DNA of 64,000 bases from JAAXGI01 sp965206975 (GCA_965206975.1 OZ242253.1:806001-870000); one strand, 5' to 3'; counted from the first letter of the stretch, positions 15,754 to 25,465 are shown. The notes: generated by a model from the sequence alone, not told the origin. Program-made: numbers and translations.

Positions 15754-18189
15754 GTGAGACCCCTGCCCGCACTCCTCCTCGCCCTCTGGCCAGGAACGCT
15801 CATCGGTCAGGTCCCCGATCCCCCGGATCCCGGACCCGAGCCCGCCACGGTGCTCCTCGACACCCTCTCCACCGCCGACCCGAGGGAAGACACAGGGGAG
15901 GGGATGCGGCCGTATCACGAGGTCATCCCCGAGGACGCCGAGTCCGACGAGGGTGTCTTCACCGTCCACAAGGTCGACGACGACTTCCTCTTCGAGATCC
16001 CGACGGGGATCCTTCCCCGCGAGTTTCTCCTCCAGACCCGGATCACGAAGGCGCCGACGGGTACCGCATACGGGGGGGCGCGCGAATCGATCGCAACCGT
16101 CCGATGGGAGCGCAGGGGGGAGCGGCTCCTCCTCCGGCTCGTCGGACACGAGAACGTAGCCCCCGACACCCTCCCGATCTTCGAGGCAGTCCGCGCCTCC
16201 AACTTCGAACCGATCCTCTTCGCCTTCGATGTCGAGACGATGCCCCCCGATTCGAGCGCCGTCGTGATCGACGTCACCGACTTCTTCGCGGCAGACACTC
16301 CGGTGATCGGGCTCAGGCCCAGCCGGAGGGAGTCGTTCGGCGTCCGCTCGTTCGTTCGGGACCGGAGCTTCATCGAGTCGATACGGAGCTTCCCCGGCAA
16401 CGTCGAGGTGCGGCGCACCGTCACCTTCGGCGCCGGGGACACGCCGGCCCAGGACGTCGGCGGCGCCCTCTCCTTCGAGCTCGGCCACTCGCTTCTCATC
16501 CTCCCGCAAGAGCCGATGGCGCCGCGGGAGAGGGACGAGCGGGTCGGATACTTCTCCGTCCGGCAGAACGACTTCGGGAGCCGGGAACAGCGGGTCGCGG
16601 AGCGGGAGTTCATCCGGCGCTGGCGGCTCGAGCCGAGCGATCCGGCCGCCTACCTCCGGAGCGAGCTGGTGGAGCCGGTCCGGCCGATCGTCTTCCACAT
16701 CGACTCCGCGACCCCGGCCGAGTGGCGCCCCTACCTCAAGGCGGGGGTCGAGGACTGGGCCGAGGCCTTCGAGGAAGCCGGCTTCAAGGACGCGATCGTG
16801 GCCCGCGACGCCCCCACCCCGGAGGAGGATCCCGAGTACGACGCCGCGGACGCCCGCTACTCCGTGATCCGCTACCTCGCCTCCGAGGTCGAGAACGCGA
16901 TGGGCCCCTCCTTCTTCGATCCGAGGAGCGGGGAGATCCTCGGAAGCCACATACAGTGGCATCACAACGTCCTGAACCTCGTCCGGAACTGGTACTTCGT
17001 GCAGACAGCCGCGGCGAACCCGGAGGCCCGCGCCACCGACTTCGATCCGGAGGTGATGGGGGCGCTCCTTCGGTACGTGACCGCGCACGAGGTGGGCCAC
17101 GCCCTCGGGCTCCCCCACAACATGAAAGGACACTCCGCGGTCCCGGTGGACTCCCTTCGCACCCGCTGGGTGTGCGACAACGGCACCTCGACATCTATCA
17201 TGGACTACGCCCGCTTCAACTACGTGGCGCAGCCCGGGGACGACACCTGCTTCATCCCGAGGGTCGGCCAGTACGACCGGTGGGCCATTGAGTGGGGCTA
17301 CCGCTGGTTCCCGGAGACGATGAAACCGGACGACATCCGGACGATCCTCAGGGAGTGGATCACGGAGCGGGGCGAGGACCCCCGGTACCGCTTCGGGGAC
17401 CCGAGCGCGAGCGACCCCGGCGCCACCTCCGAGGCGCTCGGCAACGACCCCGTCCGGGCCTCGGAACTGGGCGTGGCGAACCTGAAGCGGATCCTGCCGA
17501 ACCTCCTCGAATGGACGTACGATCCGGGGGAGAGCTACGAGCAGCTCCGCGAGCTCTACGGCGAGGTGCTCGAGCAGTGGCAGCGCTACGTCCGGCACGT
17601 CACCCTCGCGGTCGGCGGCGTCGAGTGGACACGGCGGGCGCAGGGGCAGAGCGGGCGCCCCTATTCCCCGGTCCGGCGGGATCGGCAGCGAGCCGCGATG
17701 GGGTACCTCGACCGGCACGTCTTCCGGACGCCCGAGTGGATGATCGACCCCGAGATCCTCTACCGGATCGAGGACTCGGGGATCCAGGACCGGATCCGGC
17801 GCCTCCAGGTGGACGCGCTCGGCGGGCTCCTCTCGGTAAACCGGATGAAGCGGCTCGCCGAGCAGACCGCGCTCAGTAGGGCCGAGGCCTACTCCCTCCG
17901 GGAGATGCTCGCCGATCTGCGCCGCGCCGTCTGGTGGGAACTCGAGACCGGGGCACCCGTCGGTCCCTTCCGCCGGAACCTGCAGCGGGGATATCTCGAA
18001 GAGGTGGAGGAGCTCCTTAGAAACGAGGACGCGCTCGCGACCGACATCGCCCCCCTCCTCCGCGGGGAGCTGAGCGCGATCCGCGAGGCGGCGGAAGCAG
18101 TCGCCACGGAGCCATCCGATCCGCTCTCCGGGCTCCACGTCGAGGACGTGATCGCGAGGATCGGCGAGATCCTGGACCCGGTGGAGTGA
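15754..18189 (+). CDS. exported zinc-dependent metalloprotease (DUF5117/DUF4953 type)
   Basis: An 811-residue secreted metalloprotease. The GTG at 15754 has GGAG eight bases upstream and gives a signal peptide (RPLPALLLALWPGTLIGQ); the ATG at 15682 is in frame but would place a polar leader before it. The catalytic zinc motif HEVGHALGLPH is at residues 445-455 (His445, Glu446, His449, His455), the HExxHxxGxxH metzincin-like pattern, followed by NMKGHS. Upstream, VYTVHK/FLFEIP-like strands and QNDFGSREQ fit the DUF5117 N-terminal domain; the region after the zinc site, with SIMDYARFNYVAQPGDD, fits DUF4953. These proteins are common in Bacteroidota and Gemmatimonadota. The natural substrate is unknown. 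Confidence 0.9.
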   Translation: MRPLPALLLALWPGTLIGQVPDPPDPGPEPATVLLDTLSTADPREDTGEGMRPYHEVIPEDAESDEGVFTVHKVDDDFLFEIPTGILPREFLLQTRITKAPTGTAYGGARESIATVRWERRGERLLLRLVGHENVAPDTLPIFEAVRASNFEPILFAFDVETMPPDSSAVVIDVTDFFAADTPVIGLRPSRRESFGVRSFVRDRSFIESIRSFPGNVEVRRTVTFGAGDTPAQDVGGALSFELGHSLLILPQEPMAPRERDERVGYFSVRQNDFGSREQRVAEREFIRRWRLEPSDPAAYLRSELVEPVRPIVFHIDSATPAEWRPYLKAGVEDWAEAFEEAGFKDAIVARDAPTPEEDPEYDAADARYSVIRYLASEVENAMGPSFFDPRSGEILGSHIQWHHNVLNLVRNWYFVQTAAANPEARATDFDPEVMGALLRYVTAHEVGHALGLPHNMKGHSAVPVDSLRTRWVCDNGTSTSIMDYARFNYVAQPGDDTCFIPRVGQYDRWAIEWGYRWFPETMKPDDIRTILREWITERGEDPRYRFGDPSASDPGATSEALGNDPVRASELGVANLKRILPNLLEWTYDPGESYEQLRELYGEVLEQWQRYVRHVTLAVGGVEWTRRAQGQSGRPYSPVRRDRQRAAMGYLDRHVFRTPEWMIDPEILYRIEDSGIQDRIRRLQVDALGGLLSVNRMKRLAEQTALSRAEAYSLREMLADLRRAVWWELETGAPVGPFRRNLQRGYLEEVEELLRNEDALATDIAPLLRGELSAIREAAEAVATEPSDPLSGLHVEDVIARIGEILDPVE

Positions 18190-18302
18190 TGGCGGCCTGC
18201 TCCACCCCCGGTGCCTGCCTCCCCGCGCCCCGGCGCGGCCGGTTGACCCGAGCGAAGCCGGCCGGGTAGCGTGGGGTCCGCATACGCCGGAGGTACAAGA
18301 CG

Positions 18303-19142
18303 TTGACTCGACGCTGGTCTCCGCCCGCGCTGTCGGGCCTCGCGCTCCTCGCCCTCGTCTCGCCCGGCGAGCCGGCTCAGGCACAAGCCTCCCAGGTCAC
18401 GATCGGCGCGGTGCGCGTCATGTCACCGGGCCGGCCGCTCCTGCCGGAGGTCCCGGGCGGGTTCACATTCTGCCGCCTGATGTACGCCAGGGTCCGCGCG
18501 GAGCAGCGCGGACAGGGGTGGAGGACGGACTACCCAGACGCGGAATACAACCTCACGACCCGCCTCTCCCAGCTGACCCCGACCCCCGTGAGCGGGTGGC
18601 TGGACGGGCGGCCGGGCTTCGCCGTCCTCCGGGCCACGGACCCGGAGCTCTTTCGCTGCCCGTTCCTCTTCTCCTCGGACGTCGGGACGGTGGGGCTGAG
18701 CGATGCGGAGGTCGACGACCTCCGCGAATACCTCCTCAAGGGGGGATTCCTCTGGGCGGACGACTTCTGGGGAGGCCCGGCGTGGGCCCACTGGTCCGAT
18801 CTACTCAGGCGGATCCTTCCCGACTTCGAGATCGAGGACCTCCCCCTCGACCACCCCCTGTTCTCGATCGTCTACCAAGTCGAGGACATCCCGCAGATCC
18901 CCTCGATCCAGTACTGGCGCCAGAGTGGAGGCGGGACCTCCGAGCTCGGAGCGATGAGCGCGACCCCAAGGCTCCGGGTGGTCCGCAACGGCGCTGGCCG
19001 CATCCTCGTCCTGATGAGCCACAATACCGACATCGCAGACGGGTGGGAGCGGGAGGGGGAGGACTACGCCTTCTTCGCCCGCTTCTCGCCCGATGCGTAT
19101 GCCCTCGGCATCAATATCCTCGTCTGGATGATGACGCATTAG
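18303..19142 (+). CDS. DUF4159-family exported protein
   Basis: A 279-residue protein. The start is TTG 18303, with GGAGG nine bases upstream and a signal peptide (LSGLALLALVSPGEPAQAQA). Family features of DUF4159 are visible: FTFCRLMYARVR, GWRTDYPDAEYNLTTRLSQLT, the strand-turn LREYLLKGGFLWADDFWGG, HPLFSIVYQV and ending LGINILVWMMTH. The Rossmann-like layout with GGFLWADDF resembles class-I glutamine-amidotransferase-like domains without an obvious nucleophile Cys. DUF4159 genes commonly sit next to MoxR/DUF58/vWA clusters, and that is the case here. It may act with the vWA membrane protein that starts 284 bp downstream. Confidence 0.85.
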   Translation: MTRRWSPPALSGLALLALVSPGEPAQAQASQVTIGAVRVMSPGRPLLPEVPGGFTFCRLMYARVRAEQRGQGWRTDYPDAEYNLTTRLSQLTPTPVSGWLDGRPGFAVLRATDPELFRCPFLFSSDVGTVGLSDAEVDDLREYLLKGGFLWADDFWGGPAWAHWSDLLRRILPDFEIEDLPLDHPLFSIVYQVEDIPQIPSIQYWRQSGGGTSELGAMSATPRLRVVRNGAGRILVLMSHNTDIADGWEREGEDYAFFARFSPDAYALGINILVWMMTH

Positions 19143-19167
19143 GCCGCCGGCCCCGGGGCCGGCGGCC
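19142..19167. terminator. perfect 26-bp palindrome directly after the DUF4159 gene
   Basis: Thirteen-base arms of G and C (19142-19154 and 19155-19167) meet without a spacer, starting at the last base of the TAG stop. As RNA it would fold into a very stable hairpin with a small loop. No U-run follows, so it is at best a non-canonical terminator or an RNA-stabilising element. The remaining 19168-19425 shows no convincing gene. Confidence 0.4.
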
Positions 19168-19425
19168 GGGAGGCACGCGGCCACCTCCGCTCCACATCCG
19201 GGTATACGATGGGCAGGCCGGACGCTTCCGCCGCCGGGGGCGGGGGCGGGGGGGCAGCGGGGCGCCTCCGGCCCGTCGGGTCCCTCCGGAACGCGAGTCG
19301 GGAGGGCCTTGCCCCGGGGGCGCTTAGACTGCACGATGCGAGGCCACCTGTCGTCCTAGCGGGCGAGCTCCGGGACCCTCCTCCCCCAACCCAGGCGGAC
19401 GCATTGAAGCGAGCGATAGGCTGAG

Positions 19426-21786
19426 ATGTACGACAGCGTCTTCGAATATCTCTTCAAGTACCCGCAGGTCGCGTACGAGCGGGGGGAGATCGTCTGGAGC
19501 GGGTCGTGGTCACCGCTCCTCCTCCTCAGCGTCTTCGTCTTGGGCGCGGCGCTCGTGTACTGGAGCTACCGCTGGGGCCGCGCGCGCACCTCGCCCGCAG
19601 CGACAGGGACACTCGTCCTCCTCCGGGCCGCCGGGCTCGCGGTCCTCCTCATCTGCCTCCTTCGCCCCACCTTGGTCCTGTCGACCGCGGTGCCGCAGCA
19701 GAACGTCGTTGCGGTTCTCATCGACGACTCGAGGAGCATGGAGATCCCGGACGAGGGGGAGCGGCCGAGGAGTGAGATCGCCCGGGAGCTCTTCGCCTCC
19801 GAGGAGAGCGCGCTCCTTGGGGAGGTCTCGGAGCGGTTCATGGTCCGGCACTTCCGCTTCTCCGCCCTCGCGGAGCGGCTCCAGGACTCGGCGGAGCTGG
19901 ACGCGAAGGGGACCCGGTCGCTCGTCGGGCCCGCGCTGGACTTCGTCCGCCAAGAGCTCGCTACGCTGCCCCTCTCGGGAATCGTCCTCGTGACGGACGG
20001 GGGCGACCAGAACCCCGAGGCGCTCGAGAACGCACTCCTCGGCCTCCGTGCTGAGGGGATCCCGGTCCACGCGGTCGGCGTCGGCAGGGAGAGTCTCGAC
20101 CCCGAGGTCGAGATCGAACGCGTGGACATCCCGCCCACAGTGATCCAGGGCTCGACTGTCATCGCCAACGTGGTCGTGGCCCACACGGGGCTTGGGGGGG
20201 TCACCGTCCCGGTGAACCTCGAGGAATCCGGGACGATCCTCGCGACCGAGGAGGTCGAGTTCAGCGGGAGGACGGGGAGCGCGACCGTCCGGATCCCCTT
20301 CAGCCTCGATGATCCCGGCGTCCGGAACCTCAGCATCCGCGTCCCGATCCAGGACGGGGAGGTCGTGGTGGAGAACAACGCGCGCGGCATCCACGTCCAG
20401 GTCCGGGACGGCCGCGAGAAGATCCTCTACTACGAGGGCCAGCCCCGCTTCGAGGTGGGCTTCCTCCGGCAGGCCGTCCGGGACGACGAGAACCTCCAGG
20501 TGGTCGTCCTCCAGCGGACGGGCGACGAGCGCTTCGTACGGCTCGACGTGGACTCCGGCGACGAGCTCTCGGGCGGTTTTCCGAGCACGCGGGAGGAGCT
20601 CTTCGAGTACCGCGCGCTCATCCTAGGGAGCGTCGAGGCGAGTTCCTTCTCCCCCGACCAGCTCCGGATGATCGTCGACTTCGTGGACCGGAGGGGCGGG
20701 AGCCTCCTCGCCCTCGGCGGCCCGGCCGCGCTCGCGGAGGGAGGATTTGCGGGGACGGCGCTCGCCCCGCTCTTCCCCGTTGAGATCGCCCCGCCGCTCG
20801 GGGGAGTCGAGGATGCGGAGGACTTCTGGGCCACGGTACGACTGCTACCGACCCGGAGCGGGCTCACGCACCCCGCGCTTCGCCTCACGGAGGAGGACGC
20901 GGATGCGGAGGCCGAAGCCGAGCCCGGTGAGGAGCGCGGGGTGACGCCGTGGGAGGAGCTTCCCGCGCTCACGACGGTGAACCTCGTCGGCGAGGCCCGG
21001 GCGGGCGCGACGGTCCTCCTCGAGGGAGAGGTCCAGGAGGTCTTCGGCTCCCGCGCCGGACCCGGCTACGCGGAGAACCCCTCGCCGATCTTCGCCTTCC
21101 AACGCTACGGGGCTGGGCTCGCCGTCGTCCTCGCGGTCCACGATACCTGGCTCTGGCAGATGCACAGCGAGATCGCACTCGAGGACGAGACCCACGAGCG
21201 CTTCTGGAAGCAGTTGCTCCGGTGGATGGTGCAGGAGGTGCCCGAGGCGATCGAGGTCGGCGCGACGGAGACGCGCGTCGCACCCGCCCAGCCGGTCGAA
21301 CTCGTGGCCCGCATCTCTAGCGAGGAATACCTCCCCGTCAATGACGCGCGGGTGACCGCCCGGATCATCGATCCCTTCGGGGCCGAGGAGGAGCTCGCGC
21401 TTACCTGGGACCTCGACCGTGACGGGGAGTACCGCGGCTCCTTCCTCCCCGCCGTCGATGGCCCCTACGAGGTGGAGGTGGATGCGCTCGACGGAGAGCG
21501 GCTCCTCGTCGCGCCCGCCCTTCACATCCAGGCGGGGGTCCTCGACGAGGAACTCCAGAGCGGCGCGATGCGCGGCAACCTCCTCCGCAGGATCGCATCC
21601 GAGACGAACGGGCAGTTCTACACGGTGGCGGAGCTGGACCCACTCCCGGAGGCACTCCGCTACACCGAGCGTGGCACCGTGGTGCAGGAGGAGCGCGACC
21701 TCTGGGACCTCCCCCTCTTCTTCTTCCTCCTGATGGTCCTCCTCTTCGCCGAGTGGCTCGTTCGCCGCCGGCTCGGACTCGCATGA
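19426..21786 (+). CDS. membrane protein with vWA domain and glutamine-amidotransferase-like region
   Basis: A 786-residue inner-membrane protein. Two transmembrane helices lie near the N-terminus (about residues 29-50 and 61-85) and one near the C-terminus (about 760-780). Between them is a von Willebrand A-like domain with MIDAS DDSRS (100-104) and a VLVTDGGDQ strand (about 186-194). A domain with LILGSVEASSFSPDQLRMIV and RRGGSLLALGG follows, resembling the class-I amidotransferase-like domain of 'VWA/GATase' membrane proteins. Later come Ig-like strands and TNGQFYTVAELDPLP. The ATG at 19426 follows a short gap. The stop overlaps the next ATG (ATGA). A partner of MoxR-type ATPases by context. 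Confidence 0.87.
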   Translation: MYDSVFEYLFKYPQVAYERGEIVWSGSWSPLLLLSVFVLGAALVYWSYRWGRARTSPAATGTLVLLRAAGLAVLLICLLRPTLVLSTAVPQQNVVAVLIDDSRSMEIPDEGERPRSEIARELFASEESALLGEVSERFMVRHFRFSALAERLQDSAELDAKGTRSLVGPALDFVRQELATLPLSGIVLVTDGGDQNPEALENALLGLRAEGIPVHAVGVGRESLDPEVEIERVDIPPTVIQGSTVIANVVVAHTGLGGVTVPVNLEESGTILATEEVEFSGRTGSATVRIPFSLDDPGVRNLSIRVPIQDGEVVVENNARGIHVQVRDGREKILYYEGQPRFEVGFLRQAVRDDENLQVVVLQRTGDERFVRLDVDSGDELSGGFPSTREELFEYRALILGSVEASSFSPDQLRMIVDFVDRRGGSLLALGGPAALAEGGFAGTALAPLFPVEIAPPLGGVEDAEDFWATVRLLPTRSGLTHPALRLTEEDADAEAEAEPGEERGVTPWEELPALTTVNLVGEARAGATVLLEGEVQEVFGSRAGPGYAENPSPIFAFQRYGAGLAVVLAVHDTWLWQMHSEIALEDETHERFWKQLLRWMVQEVPEAIEVGATETRVAPAQPVELVARISSEEYLPVNDARVTARIIDPFGAEEELALTWDLDRDGEYRGSFLPAVDGPYEVEVDALDGERLLVAPALHIQAGVLDEELQSGAMRGNLLRRIASETNGQFYTVAELDPLPEALRYTERGTVVQEERDLWDLPLFFFLLMVLLFAEWLVRRRLGLA

Positions 21787-22793
21787 AGCCGCCTGCGCGG
21801 CGCCGCCTGGCACTCGCGCTGCCCCTCCTTGCCGCCTTGGGCTCCCCCCTTCACGGGCAGGAGACGCACGTCCTGATCGTCTCGGGCCTCGGCGGGGAGA
21901 CGGAGTACTCGGAGCGCTTCGTCGAGTGGGGGCTCGGAATGGTCGAGGCCGCGCGGGAGGCGGGCGTCCCCGAGGCGAACGTCCGCTTCCTCGCCGAGGA
22001 CCCGGGGGCGGCCCCGGGCCGGATTCACGGGCGCTCGGCGAGGGAGGAGGTCGAGCGGGCCTTCGCGGAACTCGCGGCCGAGAGCGCCCCCGAGGACCGG
22101 ATCCTCCTCCTCCTGATCGGGCACGGGGGCGGCGGCGGGGAGGAGTCCCGGGTGAGCATGCCGGGACGGAGCCTTCGCGCATCCGAGTACCGGGAGCTCG
22201 TCGAGGCACTCGCTCCGCGCACCGTCGCCCTCGTGAACCTCGCAAGCGCGAGCGGCGACTTCGTTCCCGTCCTCTCGGGAGAGGGGCGGATCGTCGTCAC
22301 CGCGACCCGGAGCTCGCGGCAGCGCAACGCCGCGCTCTTCGGCGGCTACTTCATCCAGGCGTACGGGGGAGAGGACACGGATGCGGACCGCGACGGGCGG
22401 ATCTCCCTCCTCGAGGCCTTCGAGTACGCGCGGATCGAGACGGACCGCTACTACGCGGACCGGGGCCTCATCGCATCCGAGACCCCACTCCTCGAGGACC
22501 GGAGCGAGGGCACGGGTGAACCCGAACCGGGCGGGGAGTCGGGGGTCGGGCAGCTCGCGGCCCGCTTCTTCCTCGAGAGCGCCGTCCCGACGGAGATCAC
22601 CGGGGACGACGCCCGGGCGCAGCGCCTTCGGACGCTCTACGGCGAGCAAGCTGGCCTCGAGGACGAGGTCGCGAGGCTCCGCCAGAGAGAGGGATCGATG
22701 ACGCCCGAGACGTACCGGGCGGCGCTCGAGGCGATCCTCGTGGCGCTCGCCGAGACGGGGGCCGAGATCCGGGAGCTGGAGGCGGACCCATGA
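21783..22793 (+). CDS. exported caspase-fold (C13/legumain-like) protein lacking the catalytic Cys
   Basis: A 336-residue protein with a signal peptide (LALALPLLAALGSPLHGQ). The fold markers of caspase-like peptidases are visible: HVLIVSGLGG as the first strand, LLLLIGHGG with His114 after a hydrophobic strand, and VALVNLASASGDF where the family normally has ACxSG; Ser155 stands at the Cys position. Then comes IVVTATRSSRQRNAALFGGYF and DADRDGRISLLEAFEYA, a Ca-binding-like acidic loop. The start overlaps the vWA gene (ATGA at 21783) and its own stop overlaps the next gene, so all three are coupled. I infer that it is a pseudoenzyme or scaffold unless Ser155 can act as nucleophile. Confidence 0.82.
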   Translation: MKPPARRRLALALPLLAALGSPLHGQETHVLIVSGLGGETEYSERFVEWGLGMVEAAREAGVPEANVRFLAEDPGAAPGRIHGRSAREEVERAFAELAAESAPEDRILLLLIGHGGGGGEESRVSMPGRSLRASEYRELVEALAPRTVALVNLASASGDFVPVLSGEGRIVVTATRSSRQRNAALFGGYFIQAYGGEDTDADRDGRISLLEAFEYARIETDRYYADRGLIASETPLLEDRSEGTGEPEPGGESGVGQLAARFFLESAVPTEITGDDARAQRLRTLYGEQAGLEDEVARLRQREGSMTPETYRAALEAILVALAETGAEIRELEADP

Positions 22794-25465
22794 GCCGGAG
22801 GCGCGCCGGGACACGGCTCCGACCGCTCCTCGTCCTCCTCTCCGCATCGCTCGCGGGGTGCGTGGGAAGCGACGGCGCGCGCGCCCAGAGCCCGGAAGCG
22901 CTCGAGGCGCTCCTCCAGGCGGGAGAGTACGAGGAGGCGATCGAGCGCCTCGAGCGGGAGCTTGGAAGTCCCGCGTCGCCGGGCGCAGCCCACGATCTCG
23001 CCGAACTCCTCCGCACCGTCGGGCGGCTCGAGGAGAGCGAGGACGTCCTCCGGGAGGGGCTCGCGGCAAGCCCGGGACACCCGCGGCTCCTCCTCGCCCA
23101 GGGACGCCTCCTCCTCGGGACCGGGCGGCTCGAGGAGGCAATCGCCGTTCTCGACGAGGCCGAGGCGGCGGGCTCGGATGGAGACGCCCTCCTCGCGCGG
23201 ATGCACCGGGGCGAACTCCTCCACCGGACGGGGGAGCAGGAGGCGGCGCTCGACCTCTTCGACTCCTTCATCGACGTCTACAACCGCTCGGCGGCGCTCG
23301 ACGCCCGGGAGCTCGTCGCCATCGCCCACGCTGTCCGCCACCTCGAGGTGAGGGACTCGGCGCTCCTCCAAGACGCGCTCCGCGCCTTCGACGAGGCGCT
23401 CGCGCGCGATCCAAACAACCTCGAAGCGCGCCTAGGGATCGGATCCCTCTTCGTTCGAACGTACCAGACGGTCGACGCGAGGGAGGCCTACCAGGAGGTG
23501 CTCGCCCGCCGCTCGAGGGACCCGAGGGCACTCCTCGGGATGGCGGAGGCACTCCAGGTCGAGGGCTCCTCCCAGGCGGGCGACCTCGTGGACCAGGCGC
23601 TCGAGGTGAACCCGAGACTCGTCCCCGCCCGCGTGCTCCGGGCGCGGATCCGCTTCGCCAGCGAGGATCTGGAAGGGGCGGAGGAGGATCTCGCGGCCGC
23701 ACTCGAGGTGGACCCCATCTCGAGTGCGGCGAGGGCCGTCCTCGCCGCGATGCACTTCGTCGCCGGGCGGGAGGCGGAGTTCGAGGCGGTCACCGAGAGC
23801 GTCCTCGCCCTGAATCCGCGAGACGCGACGTACTTCGTCACCGTCGCCGAGCTCGCCTCGACCCGCCGCTACTACGCGGAGGCGGCGGCGTTCGCCGGCC
23901 GGGGCGTGGTGGTCGATTCCCTCGCTTGGACCGCGTACGGCACGGAGGGCCTGAACCAGCTCCGGGTCGGGGAGATGGTCGAGGGACGCGAGAACCTCGA
24001 GATCGCGTTCGAGGGGGACCCGTACAACCTCTGGTTCAAGAACACACTCGACCTCCTCGACGTGATGGCCGGGTTCGAGATGCTCGAATCGGACCGGATC
24101 CAGGTCTTCGTCGATCCGGAGGACGGGGAGGCGCTCGCGATCTACCTCCTCGAGGCGAGTGAGCGGGCGTACGAATCGCTCTCGGCGCGCTACGGATTCA
24201 GGCCCGCGACGCCGCTTAGGGTCGAGGCCTTCCGCCGGAGCGCCGACTTCTCCGTCCGGACGGTGGGCCTCGCTGGGCTCGGCGCGCTCGGGGTGGCCTT
24301 CGGCCGCGTGGTCGCGATGGACTCCCCCGCGGCGCGAGGCACCACAGGCTACCACTGGGCCTCCACCCTCTGGCACGAGATGGCGCACGTCGTCCACCTA
24401 GGGATGACGGGCCACCGCGTCCCCCGCTGGCTAAGCGAGGGGCTCGCCGTGCACGAGGAGCGGCTCGCCGGCCCCGGGTGGGGCTCCCGCCCCGGGCTCC
24501 CCTTCTTCGCGGCGTACCTCGAGGATCGGCTCCGCCCGCCGAGCGAACTGAGCCAGAGCTTCGTCAGTCCGCGCTTCCCCGAGGAGATCGGCTTCGCTTA
24601 CACCCTCGGATCCCTTGTATCGGAGTGGATCGAGTCGGGGTGGGGCTTCGCCGGGATCCGGGGGATGCTCACGGGCTACGGGGAGGGACTCTCGCACGGG
24701 GACGTCCTCGCACGGGAGTTCGACCTCGGCCTCGAGGCGTTCGACGAGGCGTTCGACGAGTGGCTCCGGGAGCGCTATCCGGGCGCCTTCGCCGCGGCGG
24801 AGGCAGCGCTCGAGCTGCGGGACATCGAGGGGGAGACGCGCCGGGAACCGGCATGGCTCGAGGCGCGGGTCTCCGAACGGCCGGAGGACGTGGAGAGCCG
24901 GATCGCGCTCGCCCGGATCCGGCTCGAGGAGGAGCGGGCGGACGAGGCCGAGGAGCTCCTCCTCGAGGCCCGCGCCCGGTTCCCGGAGAACCCCGATCCG
25001 CGCGGGCCAAACCGCCTCCTCGCGGAGCTTCTCGAGGAGCGGGGCGAGGCGGGGGCGGCGATCGAGGCGCTTGAGGCCCACCTCTCGATCGTAGCCGATG
25101 ACTACGGGGCGCACCTCCAGCTCGCGGACCTCCGCGAGGAGAGGGGCGACCACGAGCGGGCTGCGCGGGCGCTCGAGGGCGCCCTTCAGGTATACCCCTT
25201 CGAGATCCCGCTCCACGAGCGGCTTGCGGAGCTCTACCGGGAGCTCGGAGAGGCGGAGGCGGAGGTGCGCGAGCGGCGGGTGACGCTCGCTCTCGCGCCC
25301 GCGGACCGGACCGGCACGCTGTACGAACTCGCCGGCGCGCTGTACCGTGCGGGCGCGGTGGACGAGGCGAGGGCGCGGATCCTCGAGACGCTCGAGCTGG
25401 CGCCCCGCTTCCCCGAGGCGCAGGATCTCCTCCTCAGGATCATGTCGGCCCCCGGGGGGATGTAA
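22790..25465 (+). CDS. TPR-repeat lipoprotein with a peptidase-MA (gluzincin) domain
   Basis: An 891-residue lipoprotein (PLLVLLSASLAGC, Cys25). TPR-like helical repeats run from about residue 35 to 420. A peptidase-MA-type zinc protease domain follows with LWHEMAHVVH (HExxH at 529-533) and the third ligand in WLSEGLAVHE (Glu550). It closes with a second TPR block from about 700 to the end. The ATG overlaps the caspase-like gene (ATGA). It is predicted to sit at the periplasmic face of a membrane and to combine protein binding with proteolysis. Its placement between vWA and MoxR genes suggests a quality-control or maturation role for this cluster, which is inference. Confidence 0.87.
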   Translation: MSRRRAGTRLRPLLVLLSASLAGCVGSDGARAQSPEALEALLQAGEYEEAIERLERELGSPASPGAAHDLAELLRTVGRLEESEDVLREGLAASPGHPRLLLAQGRLLLGTGRLEEAIAVLDEAEAAGSDGDALLARMHRGELLHRTGEQEAALDLFDSFIDVYNRSAALDARELVAIAHAVRHLEVRDSALLQDALRAFDEALARDPNNLEARLGIGSLFVRTYQTVDAREAYQEVLARRSRDPRALLGMAEALQVEGSSQAGDLVDQALEVNPRLVPARVLRARIRFASEDLEGAEEDLAAALEVDPISSAARAVLAAMHFVAGREAEFEAVTESVLALNPRDATYFVTVAELASTRRYYAEAAAFAGRGVVVDSLAWTAYGTEGLNQLRVGEMVEGRENLEIAFEGDPYNLWFKNTLDLLDVMAGFEMLESDRIQVFVDPEDGEALAIYLLEASERAYESLSARYGFRPATPLRVEAFRRSADFSVRTVGLAGLGALGVAFGRVVAMDSPAARGTTGYHWASTLWHEMAHVVHLGMTGHRVPRWLSEGLAVHEERLAGPGWGSRPGLPFFAAYLEDRLRPPSELSQSFVSPRFPEEIGFAYTLGSLVSEWIESGWGFAGIRGMLTGYGEGLSHGDVLAREFDLGLEAFDEAFDEWLRERYPGAFAAAEAALELRDIEGETRREPAWLEARVSERPEDVESRIALARIRLEEERADEAEELLLEARARFPENPDPRGPNRLLAELLEERGEAGAAIEALEAHLSIVADDYGAHLQLADLREERGDHERAARALEGALQVYPFEIPLHERLAELYRELGEAEAEVRERRVTLALAPADRTGTLYELAGALYRAGAVDEARARILETLELAPRFPEAQDLLLRIMSAPGGM

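Noticed and set aside
15736..18384. Long open frame (about 880 codons) on the minus strand opposite the zinc metalloprotease
   Set aside because: GC-rich third positions make antisense frames open; the translation is Arg/Gly/Pro-rich with no motif, while the plus strand carries a clear HExxHxxGxxH enzyme.
19209..19424. Small 71-codon open frame before the vWA gene
   Set aside because: Gly/Arg/Pro-rich composition, no ribosome-binding site, no family resemblance.
21783..22793. Calling this gene an active caspase or gingipain-like peptidase
   Set aside because: The Cys nucleophile is missing at the aligned position; only the fold can be supported.
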